Positions 51,986 through 60,074 of a stretch of 64,000 nt of DNA are shown here, one piece after another. The DNA lies in NCBI GenBank assembly GCA_029210695.1, contig JARGFH010000002.1, positions 1-64,000 on the forward strand, given 5' to 3'. The translations under genes and the position numbers were made by a program. Position 1 is the first letter of the stretch, and each line of letters opens with the position of its first letter. The DNA comes from Acidimicrobiia bacterium (lineage in GTDB: Bacteria > Actinomycetota > Acidimicrobiia > Spongiisociales > JAHEDJ01). The notes beneath the pieces were generated by a model that did no database searches, was not told the DNA's origin, and saw nothing but the letters and a program-made list of their open reading frames with translations.

Positions 51986-53457
51986 GTCCATTCCCCCCGA
52001 TAGGAGAGCGCTTCTGCGACATGTGGTTCCGTGATTACCTCGGACCCGGCCAGATCAGCGACGGTGCGAGCCACCCTCCGAATTCGGTCGAACCCGCGCC
52101 CGGAGATCTCCTGAAGATCGAAAGCTCGCTCCAGCAGGTGTCGGGCACCGGACTCCCAAACCTGGACGTCCAATCGATCGCGCCGGAGAGCGCGATTCAG
52201 CGACCCTCGATCGACCTGGCGCCGTCGCGCCAGGGCTACCCGCTCCTTCACTGCTTCGCTCGACTCGCCGGGGGGTCCCAGCAATGACGGACGATCAATC
52301 CGGGGAACCGGAACCCGCAAATCGAAACGATCGATTATCGGCCCGGAGAGGCGGCGACGGTACCGATCCAGTTGCGAAACCGAACAGCGGCACGCAACCA
52401 GACGATCGCCCATGAAGCCGCAGGGACACGGGTTGGTAGCCCCCACAGTCTGGAGAGCGGCCGGGAACTGCACGGTGGCACCCTTGCGCGCAACAGTGAC
52501 GCGCTGGTCTTCCAGCGGTTGCCGAAGCGCATCGAGGAGGTTGGCCGGAAACTCGCCCAACTCGTCGAGGAACAGCACACCGCGGTGGGCCAGGGACACT
52601 TCGCCGGGCACCGGGATTCCACTGCCACCCCCCACCATGGCCGCCACCGTCGCTGTGTGATGCGGTGACCGGAACGGCGGTCTGGTCCTGGATGGTCGTC
52701 CGCGACCGGACGCCGACCACACCTGCGCAACATCGAGCGCCTCACCATCGGTGAGATCCGGCAAGATCCCCGGCAATGCTCTCGCCAGCATCGTCTTACC
52801 CGACCCGGGCGGACCCCACATCAGAAGGTGGTGGCCACCCGCGGCCGCCACCTCCAGAGCCCGCTTCGCCAGCATCTGCCCCCGTATCTCCGCCATGTCG
52901 ACTTCGGGGACCACGTCCTCTTCCGGCAAAGCCAACAACGGCCGATCCGGGAGTTCACCAAGCGCGGCGGATACGGCCTCCGCCAGCGAACCAACCCCGA
53001 AGACCCGGCGGCAGCCGCCCAGAGCTGCCTCTGCGGCCGACTCCGAAGCGACCACGCACGGAAGTCCCTTGTGCTTGGCCAGCAAACCCGCAGCCAGGCC
53101 TCCCCTGGCCGGTCGCACCCCACCGTCCAGCGCCAGTTCACCAAGCGCAACCACACGACCTACTCCCGACGGCACCTGTCCCGCCGCGGCCAGAACAGCC
53201 AGCGCAATCGGCAAGTCATACGCTGAACCTTCCTTGGGAAGATCAGCCGGAGCCAGGTTCACGGTCACCCGCCGGCCCGGTAGGGCATAGCCGGAAGATG
53301 CGAGCGCCGCTCGCACCCGATCGCGGGCTTCCCGGATTGCCGTATCGGGCAACCCGACAACGGTCAAGCACGGCTTGGATGCACTGATATGAACTTCGAC
53401 CCTGACCGGTTGCGGGTCAACCCCAACCAGGGCAACGGAGGTAACTGAAGCGAACAT
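51982..53457 (-). CDS. comM: YifB/ComM Mg-chelatase-like ATPase
   Basis: The 491-aa protein has an N-terminal Lon-S16-like segment (VEVHISASKPCLTVVGLPDTAIREARDRVRAAL), an AAA+ domain with Walker A GPPGSGKTML and Walker B LFLDELGEF, and a C-terminal lid. A cysteine-rich segment lies at NPCPCGFMGDRLVACRC. ComM is a branch-migration helicase needed for efficient transformation. ATG 53457. Confidence 0.9.
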   Translation of the reverse strand: MFASVTSVALVGVDPQPVRVEVHISASKPCLTVVGLPDTAIREARDRVRAALASSGYALPGRRVTVNLAPADLPKEGSAYDLPIALAVLAAAGQVPSGVGRVVALGELALDGGVRPARGGLAAGLLAKHKGLPCVVASESAAEAALGGCRRVFGVGSLAEAVSAALGELPDRPLLALPEEDVVPEVDMAEIRGQMLAKRALEVAAAGGHHLLMWGPPGSGKTMLARALPGILPDLTDGEALDVAQVWSASGRGRPSRTRPPFRSPHHTATVAAMVGGGSGIPVPGEVSLAHRGVLFLDELGEFPANLLDALRQPLEDQRVTVARKGATVQFPAALQTVGATNPCPCGFMGDRLVACRCSVSQLDRYRRRLSGPIIDRFDLRVPVPRIDRPSLLGPPGESSEAVKERVALARRRQVDRGSLNRALRRDRLDVQVWESGARHLLERAFDLQEISGRGFDRIRRVARTVADLAGSEVITEPHVAEALSYRGEWT

Positions 53458-53502
53458 ACGAGCACCGTATGCCCGGGGAGGGACAGAAAGGGCCGCGGCT
53501 CT

Positions 53503-54462
53503 CTACATCACAATTCCGTCGATGCGCTCCATCACCTCGTCATCGAGACGGTCCATCACCTCGAGAGCGACCATGTTCTCGTGGACCTGCTCGGCGCGAC
53601 TCGCGCCGGTTATCACGGTCGACACATGCGGGTTCTTCGCACACCAGGCGATCGACAGCTGAGCAAGGCTGCAACCGAGATCGTCGGCGACCGTCTTGAG
53701 ATTCCGGACTTTCGTCAGATTCGCCTCGTCCGTTAGGAACTCGCGAAGCCACTCGTATCCCTCGAGTGACCCGCGACTGCCTTCGGGGATGCCGTCGAGG
53801 TACTTTCCGGTCAACAGTCCGGAGGCGAGCGGGCTCCAGATGGTGGTGCCGAGTCCGAGGTCGGCGTAGAGACGGGAATACTCTTTCTCGACCTTCTTGC
53901 GGTGTAACAGGTTGTACTGGGGTTGCTCCATCTGCGGTTTGTGCAAATGGTGGCGTTCGGCGATCTCCCAGGCGGCGCGAATCTCGTCCGCGTGCCATTC
54001 AGAGGTGCCCCAGTACAGGGCTTTTCCGGACGCGATGATGTCGTGCATTGCCCATACGGTCTCTTCAATTGGAGTGTTGGGATCGGCGCGATGGCAATAG
54101 ACCAGGTCGACGAAATCAAGCCCGAGTCGTTCGAGCGAACCGTCGATCGCGTGCATGAGGTACTTGCGGTTGAGCGTGTTGCGGGTGTTCACACCGTCGG
54201 TGATTCCCCAATAGAACTTGGTGGAGAGGATGTAGGAGGATCGCTCCCAGCCGAGGTCCCGAATCGCCTGGCCCATGATCCGCTCCGACTCTCCTCCGGC
54301 GTAAACCTCAGCGTTGTCGAAGAAGTTGACACCCGAATCGAACGCGGCCTGCATGCAGGCTGTCGCCGTTTCCAATCCCAGTTGAGTGTGGAACGAGACC
54401 CAGGACCCAAACGACAGAACGCTGACCTTCAGTCCCGAGTTTCCGAGCCGGCGATATTCCAT
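53503..54462 (-). CDS. Aldo/keto reductase, voltage-gated-channel-beta-like
   Basis: The 319-aa (beta/alpha)8 barrel opens [21 protein letters not shown] with active-site Asp/Tyr in [14 protein letters not shown], Lys in ILSTKFYW and His in [10 protein letters not shown]. The NADPH site is near [18 protein letters not shown]. It resembles AKR6 (Kv-beta). The physiological substrate is unknown. The longer upstream frame is rejected for lack of a start signal. Confidence 0.85.
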   Translation of the reverse strand: MEYRRLGNSGLKVSVLSFGSWVSFHTQLGLETATACMQAAFDSGVNFFDNAEVYAGGESERIMGQAIRDLGWERSSYILSTKFYWGITDGVNTRNTLNRKYLMHAIDGSLERLGLDFVDLVYCHRADPNTPIEETVWAMHDIIASGKALYWGTSEWHADEIRAAWEIAERHHLHKPQMEQPQYNLLHRKKVEKEYSRLYADLGLGTTIWSPLASGLLTGKYLDGIPEGSRGSLEGYEWLREFLTDEANLTKVRNLKTVADDLGCSLAQLSIAWCAKNPHVSTVITGASRAEQVHENMVALEVMDRLDDEVMERIDGIVM

Positions 54463-54867
54463 GACCTGCCTTCCATGAGGAGAAACCCTGAGACTAGAGC
54501 GGATGGACGGCGCGTTCACACAGTTCGGGCAGTCCAGGGATCGGGTTGAAGGTGAGGCCGTTGCGGCTGGAGCAGTCTCGAGTGCCAGCTCCGCCCGCAT
54601 CGTTGGCAACCAACCGCGCCTCTTCGGTCGGCGTCTGCTTCGAACCGGTGCGCTTTCCATTCGCACCAGTCGACCCTGACGGTTTCCTTTCGATGCTTGC
54701 CTGGCACGGTCGAACCTCCGAATGACAACACTGTCATTCATCGGCGCCGCCGGAGCAGACTGAAGGGTGGTTTGCGTGCACTTCGATTGACTAGCCACAG
54801 TCGATTGAACCGTTCGAAGGTTGGCCGTGAATTACACTGATGTAAGTCAACGGATGAAGGACGGACT
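54463..54867. other. Gene-poor 405-bp interval with a palindrome
   Basis: No convincing gene was seen; open frames on both strands lack start signals or a plausible composition. It contains the perfect palindrome GAATGACA-ACAC-TGTCATTC at 54720-54739. The last about 60 bp hold the promoter region of the gene at 54868. Confidence 0.5.
54720..54739. promoter_or_regulatory. Perfect 8-bp inverted repeat, putative operator
   Basis: GAATGACA and TGTCATTC are separated by ACAC. The palindrome lies 258 bp upstream of the aldo/keto reductase start and 128 bp upstream of the gene at 54868. The shape suits a TetR- or MarR-type dimer, but no such gene is adjacent. Confidence 0.5.
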
Positions 54868-55257
54868 GTGGCGCTCACGCTCACCAGAGAACTCACGGGC
54901 ATCGACGCGGTGGCAGAGGCGTGTCTCGACGTCTATCGCTCGACTGGAGAGGTGGCCGACCTGATGACCTGGAATCGTCTCTTCCTCGGTGAGTCGATCC
55001 ACCAGACGCCGGGAACGCCCACCGTCATTGTCCGCTCCACCCGTACGATCGAATGCGTTCTGCCCCATCGGGCTGATCCGGCCGACTACCTACCCGGCTT
55101 TCTGCGAATGGTGGGTGAGGAGTGGACGGTCCGGCTCCTGGTGCACAGTTCGGAGATCGGAACGGCCCATCGCCGACTGCGCGGAACCCCGATCACGATT
55201 CAGCCGTGGTGGTACGACGGAGGGTTTGTGCACTTCGGGCGGCCAGAGATTCCCTGA
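54868..55257 (+). CDS. Hypothetical protein, 129 aa
   Basis: This soluble, mixed-composition protein is of no recognised family. It begins at GTG 54868 and carries WNRLFLGESIHQTPGTPTVIVRSTRTIECVLPHRADPADY and a Trp-rich C-terminus (PWWYDGGFVHFGRPEIP). It ends 3 bp before the HAD gene, so it is probably co-transcribed with it. Confidence 0.6.
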   Translation: MALTLTRELTGIDAVAEACLDVYRSTGEVADLMTWNRLFLGESIHQTPGTPTVIVRSTRTIECVLPHRADPADYLPGFLRMVGEEWTVRLLVHSSEIGTAHRRLRGTPITIQPWWYDGGFVHFGRPEIP

Positions 55258-55260
55258 GCA

Positions 55261-56220
55261 ATGCCTCCGTCCCTCCACACTCAGACCGTCATCGCCTTCA
55301 TCTGGGATTTCGACAGAACGCTGATCCCGGGCAATCAACAGGATTCTCTTTTCGCCGCGTTCGGCGTCGACGGCAGAAACTTCTGGCGAGAGGTCGAAGG
55401 CCTGGTCGACCACTATCAGTCGAAAGGCATCGGCATCGCCCGAGACACTGCCTACCTGAACCACATCCTCACCTATGTTGACGCCGGCATCTTCCAGGGC
55501 CTCAATCGAGCCAAACTCCACGAACTGGGTGCGGACATCGAGGTGTCGCCCGGCATACCGGAGTTCTTCGAAGCAACCAGAGCCTACGTAGCCGAAACCC
55601 CCGCCTTTGCCAGGGAAGGGATAACGGTCGAACACTATGTCGTGTCGACCGGGATCCGATCGATGATCGAGGGCTGTCCGATTGCAGGACACATCGACGG
55701 AATCTGGGCGAACGACTTCATCGAGGCCCCGGCACCGCCCGGTTACCTCGATCGCCTCGACATTCGCGATACGGAGAGCCAGATCACGCGCCTCGGATAC
55801 ACCCTCGACAACACCGGCAAGACGAAGGCGGTCTTCGAGGTGAACAAGGGGGTCAACAAAAACCCGCAGGTCGACGTGAACTCGCGGATGTCCGAGGAAC
55901 AGCGCCGGGTTCCGTTCACCCACATGATCTACATAGCCGATGGACCAAGCGATGTTCCGGTGTTTTCGATCCTCAACCAGCACGGCGGCAAGACCCTCGG
56001 GGTCTACAACACCGAACCGGCCAACAACTTCCCACAAGTGAAGCGGCTCCAGGAGCAGGGACGAATCCAGGGGATGGCCAAAGCCGATTATCGCGAGGGC
56101 GAAGCGGCTTACCTATGGCTGATGGACAGCCTCGATCAAATCGCAAGTGAGATCGTCGAGGCGCGCCGGCGAGCGTTCGCCCAGATCCCCAGGGCCCCCG
56201 GCCACGTCGACGAGGACTGA
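55261..56220 (+). CDS. HAD-superfamily phosphatase-like protein
   Basis: The 319-aa haloacid-dehalogenase-fold protein has motif I WDFDRTLIPG (nucleophile Asp), motif II VVSTGIRS, a Lys in TKAVFEVNKG and motif IV IADGPSDVPVFS. A large cap sits between. It is probably an Mg-dependent phosphohydrolase; the substrate is unknown. ATG 55261. Confidence 0.8.
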   Translation: MPPSLHTQTVIAFIWDFDRTLIPGNQQDSLFAAFGVDGRNFWREVEGLVDHYQSKGIGIARDTAYLNHILTYVDAGIFQGLNRAKLHELGADIEVSPGIPEFFEATRAYVAETPAFAREGITVEHYVVSTGIRSMIEGCPIAGHIDGIWANDFIEAPAPPGYLDRLDIRDTESQITRLGYTLDNTGKTKAVFEVNKGVNKNPQVDVNSRMSEEQRRVPFTHMIYIADGPSDVPVFSILNQHGGKTLGVYNTEPANNFPQVKRLQEQGRIQGMAKADYREGEAAYLWLMDSLDQIASEIVEARRRAFAQIPRAPGHVDED

Positions 56221-56269
56221 ACACGACTTGCCGCCCATCCGACCCCGGCCCGCCATAACCTGACGCTTC

Positions 56270-57037
56270 TCATCTGCCGTTGAACTCCGGCGGGCGCTTC
56301 TCGAGAAACGACGCGACTCCTTCGGTCACATCCTCCGTCTGGAAGCAGATCAGCTGACCTTGGTGCTCGGCCTCCAGCGCTTCCTCGAATGAGAGCTCGA
56401 AGGAGCGGTTCATCGTTCGCTTGGCGAACATCTGAGGGATCGGGGCGGAGGAGGCGAGCAATTCCGCGATTTCCCGGGCTCTGTCGACGAGGTCGCTCGG
56501 ATCGACGACTTCCAGCACCAAGCCGATCTCCTTTGCCTCTCGTGCCCCGACGATACGACCGCTCAGCACTAGTTCCTTGGCTCTCTGGAGTCCGACCAGC
56601 CGGGGCAGCAGCCAGGTTCCCCCGAAGTCGACCGTCAATCCTCGCCGGACGAAGATCTCCGTGAATCTCGCTCGTGTGGAAGCCAGCACGATGTCACAGC
56701 CGAGTGCCAGGTTCATACCGGCCCCGGCCGCGATGCCGTCGACGGCGGCGATCGTGGGCTTGGTGAGCCGGTGGAGCCCCAGAGCGGCAGCTCCGACCTG
56801 CTTCATTCCATCGACCCGATCTGAGATCGACTCCGCCCGGTCTCCGCCGAGATCTGCGCCTGAGCAGAACTCATCTCCTGCCCCGGTCACAATCAGAACC
56901 CGCTGGTCGGACGCCTCGAAGGCTGCGAATTCGGATTCCAGCGCAGCCCACCCGGCGGCCGGGATGGCGTTCTTCCGTCCCGGTTGATTGAGGGTGAGCC
57001 AGCGGACCTGCCCGCGATCTGTGATCTCAATGAACAT
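56270..57037 (-). CDS. Enoyl-CoA hydratase/isomerase family protein
   Basis: The 255-aa crotonase-fold protein has oxyanion-hole segments GAGDEFCSGADLGG and AAVDGIAAGAGMNLALGCDIVLAS, and ARFTEIFVRRGLTVDFGGTWLLPRLVG with acidic residues in the expected place. It hydrates or isomerises acyl-CoA in fatty-acid or aromatic catabolism. The chain length preference is unknown. Confidence 0.87.
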   Translation of the reverse strand: MFIEITDRGQVRWLTLNQPGRKNAIPAAGWAALESEFAAFEASDQRVLIVTGAGDEFCSGADLGGDRAESISDRVDGMKQVGAAALGLHRLTKPTIAAVDGIAAGAGMNLALGCDIVLASTRARFTEIFVRRGLTVDFGGTWLLPRLVGLQRAKELVLSGRIVGAREAKEIGLVLEVVDPSDLVDRAREIAELLASSAPIPQMFAKRTMNRSFELSFEEALEAEHQGQLICFQTEDVTEGVASFLEKRPPEFNGR

Positions 57038-57102
57038 GCCCTGAGCCTATCCAGCCTCAGTATGTTCGCGCCGGCTTCGCCCGGAGATACCATGGGCGCG
57101 AG

Positions 57103-57213
57103 ATGGGATTCAATCCGTTCCGCCAACAGCGCACCACCGCGTTTGATCTCGCCCTCGTGGCTATCGCCATCGCGGTCACCATCGCGTTGATCATCTGGGC
57201 AATCGTCGGATGA
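57103..57213 (+). CDS. Single-pass membrane peptide, 36 aa
   Basis: From ATG 57103 the frame reads MGFNPFRQQRTTAFDL then one hydrophobic helix (ALVAIAIAVTIALIIWAIVG). The stop overlaps the next start (GATGA). Translational coupling to the zinc-ribbon gene argues it is real. No homologue is recognised. There is only a weak ribosome-binding site. Confidence 0.55.
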   Translation: MGFNPFRQQRTTAFDLALVAIAIAVTIALIIWAIVG

Positions 57214-57404
57214 ACGAGGCAGTCGTGCCGGTCCAGCCGCACGCGGCCAGAAAGCAGTACCTCTGCCCGGGGTGTGAGGGGACAATCGAGCCCGGCACGT
57301 TTCACGTCGTCATCGTCCCGCCGGAGGAACCGGACCTCCGCCGCCACTGGCATCGGGGGTGTTGGTTCAAGGAACGGCGGAGACGCTACGGCCGCACTTC
57401 CTAA
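57210..57404 (+). CDS. Small zinc-ribbon-like protein, 64 aa
   Basis: This protein contains CPGCEGTIEPGTFHVV and RRHWHRGCWFKERRRR, i.e. C-x2-C and H-x2-C pairs that could bind zinc. Similar short proteins occur across actinobacteria. Function is unknown; a role in nucleic-acid or ribosome binding is plausible from the basic tail. It is translationally coupled to the 36-aa peptide. It converges on yraN with overlapping stops. Confidence 0.7.
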   Translation: MNEAVVPVQPHAARKQYLCPGCEGTIEPGTFHVVIVPPEEPDLRRHWHRGCWFKERRRRYGRTS

Positions 57405-57739
57405 GCGACGCATTTGAGCCAGCGCAACCGCACCCCGGACTCCATGAGCGAGATCGCGATCAGGTCGACGCGCGACGCGGGGGGATGCAGTTTGGAGGCC
57501 AACCGGCGCACAGTCCGCTCCTTGTCGGCGGTGAAGGCATCTTCGGCAGTCGGTGGTGCGAAGCCGACGGCGAGCACGGTCTTCACTTCAACAACCACCC
57601 GCCTGCCGCCGTCATCAGCGACGAGGTCGACCTCACCGCGCCCGACTCTCACGTTGCGGTCGATGATGGACAAACCGTGGCGCTCGAGGAACACGGCCGC
57701 GATCGACTCACCGAGGCGGCCAACGTCTCGCCAGTTCAG
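57401..57739 (-). CDS. yraN: YraN/UPF0102 family nuclease-like protein (probable CTG start)
   Basis: The roughly 112-aa protein has RLGESIAAVFLERHGLSIIDRNVRVGRGEVDLVADDGGRRVVVEVKTV, with the E-x-D and E-x-K motifs of a PD-(D/E)XK fold. No ATG, GTG or TTG occurs near the expected start; the next ATG codons lie inside DUF2469. A CTG at 57739 overlaps the DUF2469 stop as CTGA, matching the family length of about 115-120 aa. I favour that as start. Confidence 0.8.
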   Translation of the reverse strand: MNWRDVGRLGESIAAVFLERHGLSIIDRNVRVGRGEVDLVADDGGRRVVVEVKTVLAVGFAPPTAEDAFTADKERTVRRLASKLHPPASRVDLIAISLMESGVRLRWLKCVA

Positions 57740-58032
57740 ATCTGGACGCCGGGTTCGAGTTCCTCGATGTTGACGTCCCGGAATGTCATCACGCGCACGT
57801 TTTGTAAAAAGCGCGCCGGTCGATACATATCCCATACCCACGCATCCTCGAGTTCGATCTCGAAGTACACCGAACCATTCGACTCCTGCTTTGCGACACT
57901 GACCTGATTGGCGAGATAGAAGCGGCGCTCCGTCTCAACCACGAACTTGAACATCGAGAGGACGTCCCGATACTCCTTGTAGATCTGGAGTTCGGCTTCA
58001 GTTTCGTATCGTTCGAGATCTTCTTCGTGCAT
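57736..58032 (-). CDS. DUF2469 family protein
   Basis: The 98-aa protein matches the actinobacterial DUF2469 family: MHEEDLERYETEAELQIYKEYRDVLSMFKFVVETERRFYLAN and VYFEIELEDAWVWDMYRPARFLQNVRVMTFRDVNIEEL. It is conserved between lepB and yraN in this phylum; its role is unknown. ATG 58032. Confidence 0.93.
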   Translation of the reverse strand: MHEEDLERYETEAELQIYKEYRDVLSMFKFVVETERRFYLANQVSVAKQESNGSVYFEIELEDAWVWDMYRPARFLQNVRVMTFRDVNIEELEPGVQI

Positions 58033-58122
58033 TCACAGACTCCTCTGTGTGGTGCCTGGGGACCACGATCATACAGATCCCCCGACTCAACCGTTGTACC
58101 CTCCGGAGGGGACAGAAAATCC

Positions 58123-58857
58123 TCAGAGAGAACCGAATCTGTCGAACGGCCAAAGGCGAACAAAGGCCTTGCCGACGATGTGCTCCATTGAGATCGCGCC
58201 GAACTTCCTGCTGTCCTGGCTGGAGCTCCGATTGTCCCCCATGACGAACACCATCTCGTCGGGAATCGTCTGAGGACCGAAGTCCTGCATCACGATCCCG
58301 GGTGAAAGGTACGGCTCGTCTATCGGGTTCCCATCGATGAACACGGTGTTTTCCCGGATCTCGATCGACTCCCCCGGGAGGGCCATGATCCGCTTGATGA
58401 GATCGTCCGGAACGAGTGCCGTCTGGATGCCGAGTGACTCCTTGACCGCCCGCCAAGATGCAGCAATGAAAGTCTGATCATCTGTGACCGACGCGAACGG
58501 AGAATCGAAGACGACGACGTCGCCGCGCTCGGGTTCACCGAACACGTAGCTCAGCTTGTTGACCATGACCCGATCGTCGATCTCGAGTGTCGGAATCATG
58601 GAGCCCGATGGGATGAAGAACGCCTGAACGAAGAAGGTCTTGATGACGACGGCGACCACGAGCGCCACCAGAATGAGGACGGGCAGCTCGATGAGAAACG
58701 AAACGAGTCCGCCGCCCTTCTTGACGTGTTTCCTCCGCCCGGGGCGAGCTGCCGACTGTTCGGGAATTTGGCGAGAAGGGGCGTCCGGCACATCGAAATA
58801 CGGATCAGCATCGAAGGCGTTGGGCTCGGGTCTCGAAGCGGGATCATCACCGGACAT
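58123..58857 (-). CDS. lepB: Signal peptidase I
   Basis: The 244-aa protease removes signal peptides. The N-terminal cytosolic tail is disordered, followed by one helix (LIELPVLILVALVVAVVIKTFFVQAFFIP). The catalytic Ser is in PSGSMIPTL and the Lys in IKRIMALPGESIEI; the box E motif MGDNRSSSQDSR is present. ATG 58857 has GAGG upstream; GTG 58890 is an alternative. 60 bp from rplS. Confidence 0.93.
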   Translation of the reverse strand: MSGDDPASRPEPNAFDADPYFDVPDAPSRQIPEQSAARPGRRKHVKKGGGLVSFLIELPVLILVALVVAVVIKTFFVQAFFIPSGSMIPTLEIDDRVMVNKLSYVFGEPERGDVVVFDSPFASVTDDQTFIAASWRAVKESLGIQTALVPDDLIKRIMALPGESIEIRENTVFIDGNPIDEPYLSPGIVMQDFGPQTIPDEMVFVMGDNRSSSQDSRKFGAISMEHIVGKAFVRLWPFDRFGSL

Positions 58858-58917
58858 CGGACGCGAATCCTCAGCCAAGGCAAACCCCACTATCCGGCGT
58901 GCACCGGAGCGCGGTCA

Positions 58918-59259
58918 CTAACGCTGCTCTTTGATGCGGGCGGCCTTGCCGACCCGATCACGCAAGTAGTACAACTTGGCCCGGCGAACATCGCCACGGC
59001 GCATGACCTCGATGTTCTGGATGATCGGTGCATGCACGGGGAAAACGCGCTCAACGCCGACACCGAAGCTCATCTTTCGAACGGTGAAGGTGCTCCGGAG
59101 GCCGCCGCCGTCGCGGGCGATCACGACACCTTCGAATGCCTGCACGCGCTCACGTCCACCCTCGACCACGCGGACGTTCACCCGAACCGTATCGCCGGCT
59201 TTGAAGTCGGGGATGTTGTCACGCAGGTACGCGCTCTCAATGTGGTCAAGCTTGTTCAT
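58918..59259 (-). CDS. rplS: Ribosomal protein bL19
   Basis: The 113-aa protein with [52 protein letters not shown] and [36 protein letters not shown] is complete L19. ATG 59259 follows AAGGAG. trmD precedes it by 81 bp, lepB follows. Confidence 0.97.
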   Translation of the reverse strand: MNKLDHIESAYLRDNIPDFKAGDTVRVNVRVVEGGRERVQAFEGVVIARDGGGLRSTFTVRKMSFGVGVERVFPVHAPIIQNIEVMRRGDVRRAKLYYLRDRVGKAARIKEQR

Positions 59260-59340
59260 GGGAAACTCCTTGGGACGCGACGGACGACCGCCCGGCGGCA
59301 TCGCATTGTATACCGTCGCCAAGGTTGACGCCAAGATCGC

Positions 59341-60003
59341 CTAATCGAGGAGATCGGGCCGACGCAGGCGAGTCCGCTCGAGCCGTTGCGCTAGTCGCCA
59401 CTCCTCGATTCGAGCGTGGTCACCGGACAACAACACCTCGGGCACAGTCCATCCCCGGAACTCGGCGGGTCGGGTGTAGTGCGGTTCCGCCAGAAGCGCC
59501 CCTCTGAACGACTCACCGGCGATCGATTGGGCGTTGCCCAAGACCCCAGGAAGCAGGCGGGCGACACCTTCAATGATGGTGAGAGCGGCAGCCTCCCCGC
59601 CCGGAAGCACGAAGTCCCCAACGGACACCTCCTCATCGATGAGATGATCGGAGACGCGCTGGTCGACGCCCTCGTAGCGGCCGCATACGAGGGTGAGATG
59701 GTCGAGTTCGGCGAACCGATCGAGGATGGACTGGTCGAGAGGTCGCCCCGCCGGTGACATGAGCACCCGGGTCGTGCCGGCGAGTGGGTCCAATGCCTTC
59801 GCTAGAGGCTCGATCATCATCACCATCCCGGCACCCCCGCCGTAGGGAGCGTCGTCGACCTGGCGGTGCACATTCGTCGTGTAATCCCGCAAGTCAACGG
59901 TCTGCACGTCGAGATTCCCTGCCTCGATCGCCCGCCCGACGATCCCGACACCGAGCGGGCTCGAGAAATATTCAGGGAATATGGTTATGACTGTGATCTT
60001 CAC
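59341..60003 (-). CDS. trmD: tRNA (guanine-N1)-methyltransferase TrmD
   Basis: The 220-aa SPOUT enzyme methylates G37. It has DVQTVDLRDYTTNVHRQVDDAPYGGGAGMVMM, the deep-knot SAM site (LVCGRYEGVDQRVSDHLIDEEVSVGDFVLPGGEAAALTIIEGVARLLPG). ATG 60003. rimM, the usual upstream neighbour, is absent: the next gene is on the opposite strand. Confidence 0.95.
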   Translation of the reverse strand: MKITVITIFPEYFSSPLGVGIVGRAIEAGNLDVQTVDLRDYTTNVHRQVDDAPYGGGAGMVMMIEPLAKALDPLAGTTRVLMSPAGRPLDQSILDRFAELDHLTLVCGRYEGVDQRVSDHLIDEEVSVGDFVLPGGEAAALTIIEGVARLLPGVLGNAQSIAGESFRGALLAEPHYTRPAEFRGWTVPEVLLSGDHARIEEWRLAQRLERTRLRRPDLLD

Positions 60004-60074
60004 GACCGAAGAAAGCTAGTACGAATGAGCAGATGCGGTAAGCTCGCAGACCAGCCGCCCGGAGGGACAAGACC

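Noticed and set aside
53450-53462. GAACATACG at the comM start, resembling a LexA box
   Set aside because: Only the left half fits (GAAC-ATAC followed by GAGC, not GTTC), and it overlaps the start codon. It is not a credible SOS site.
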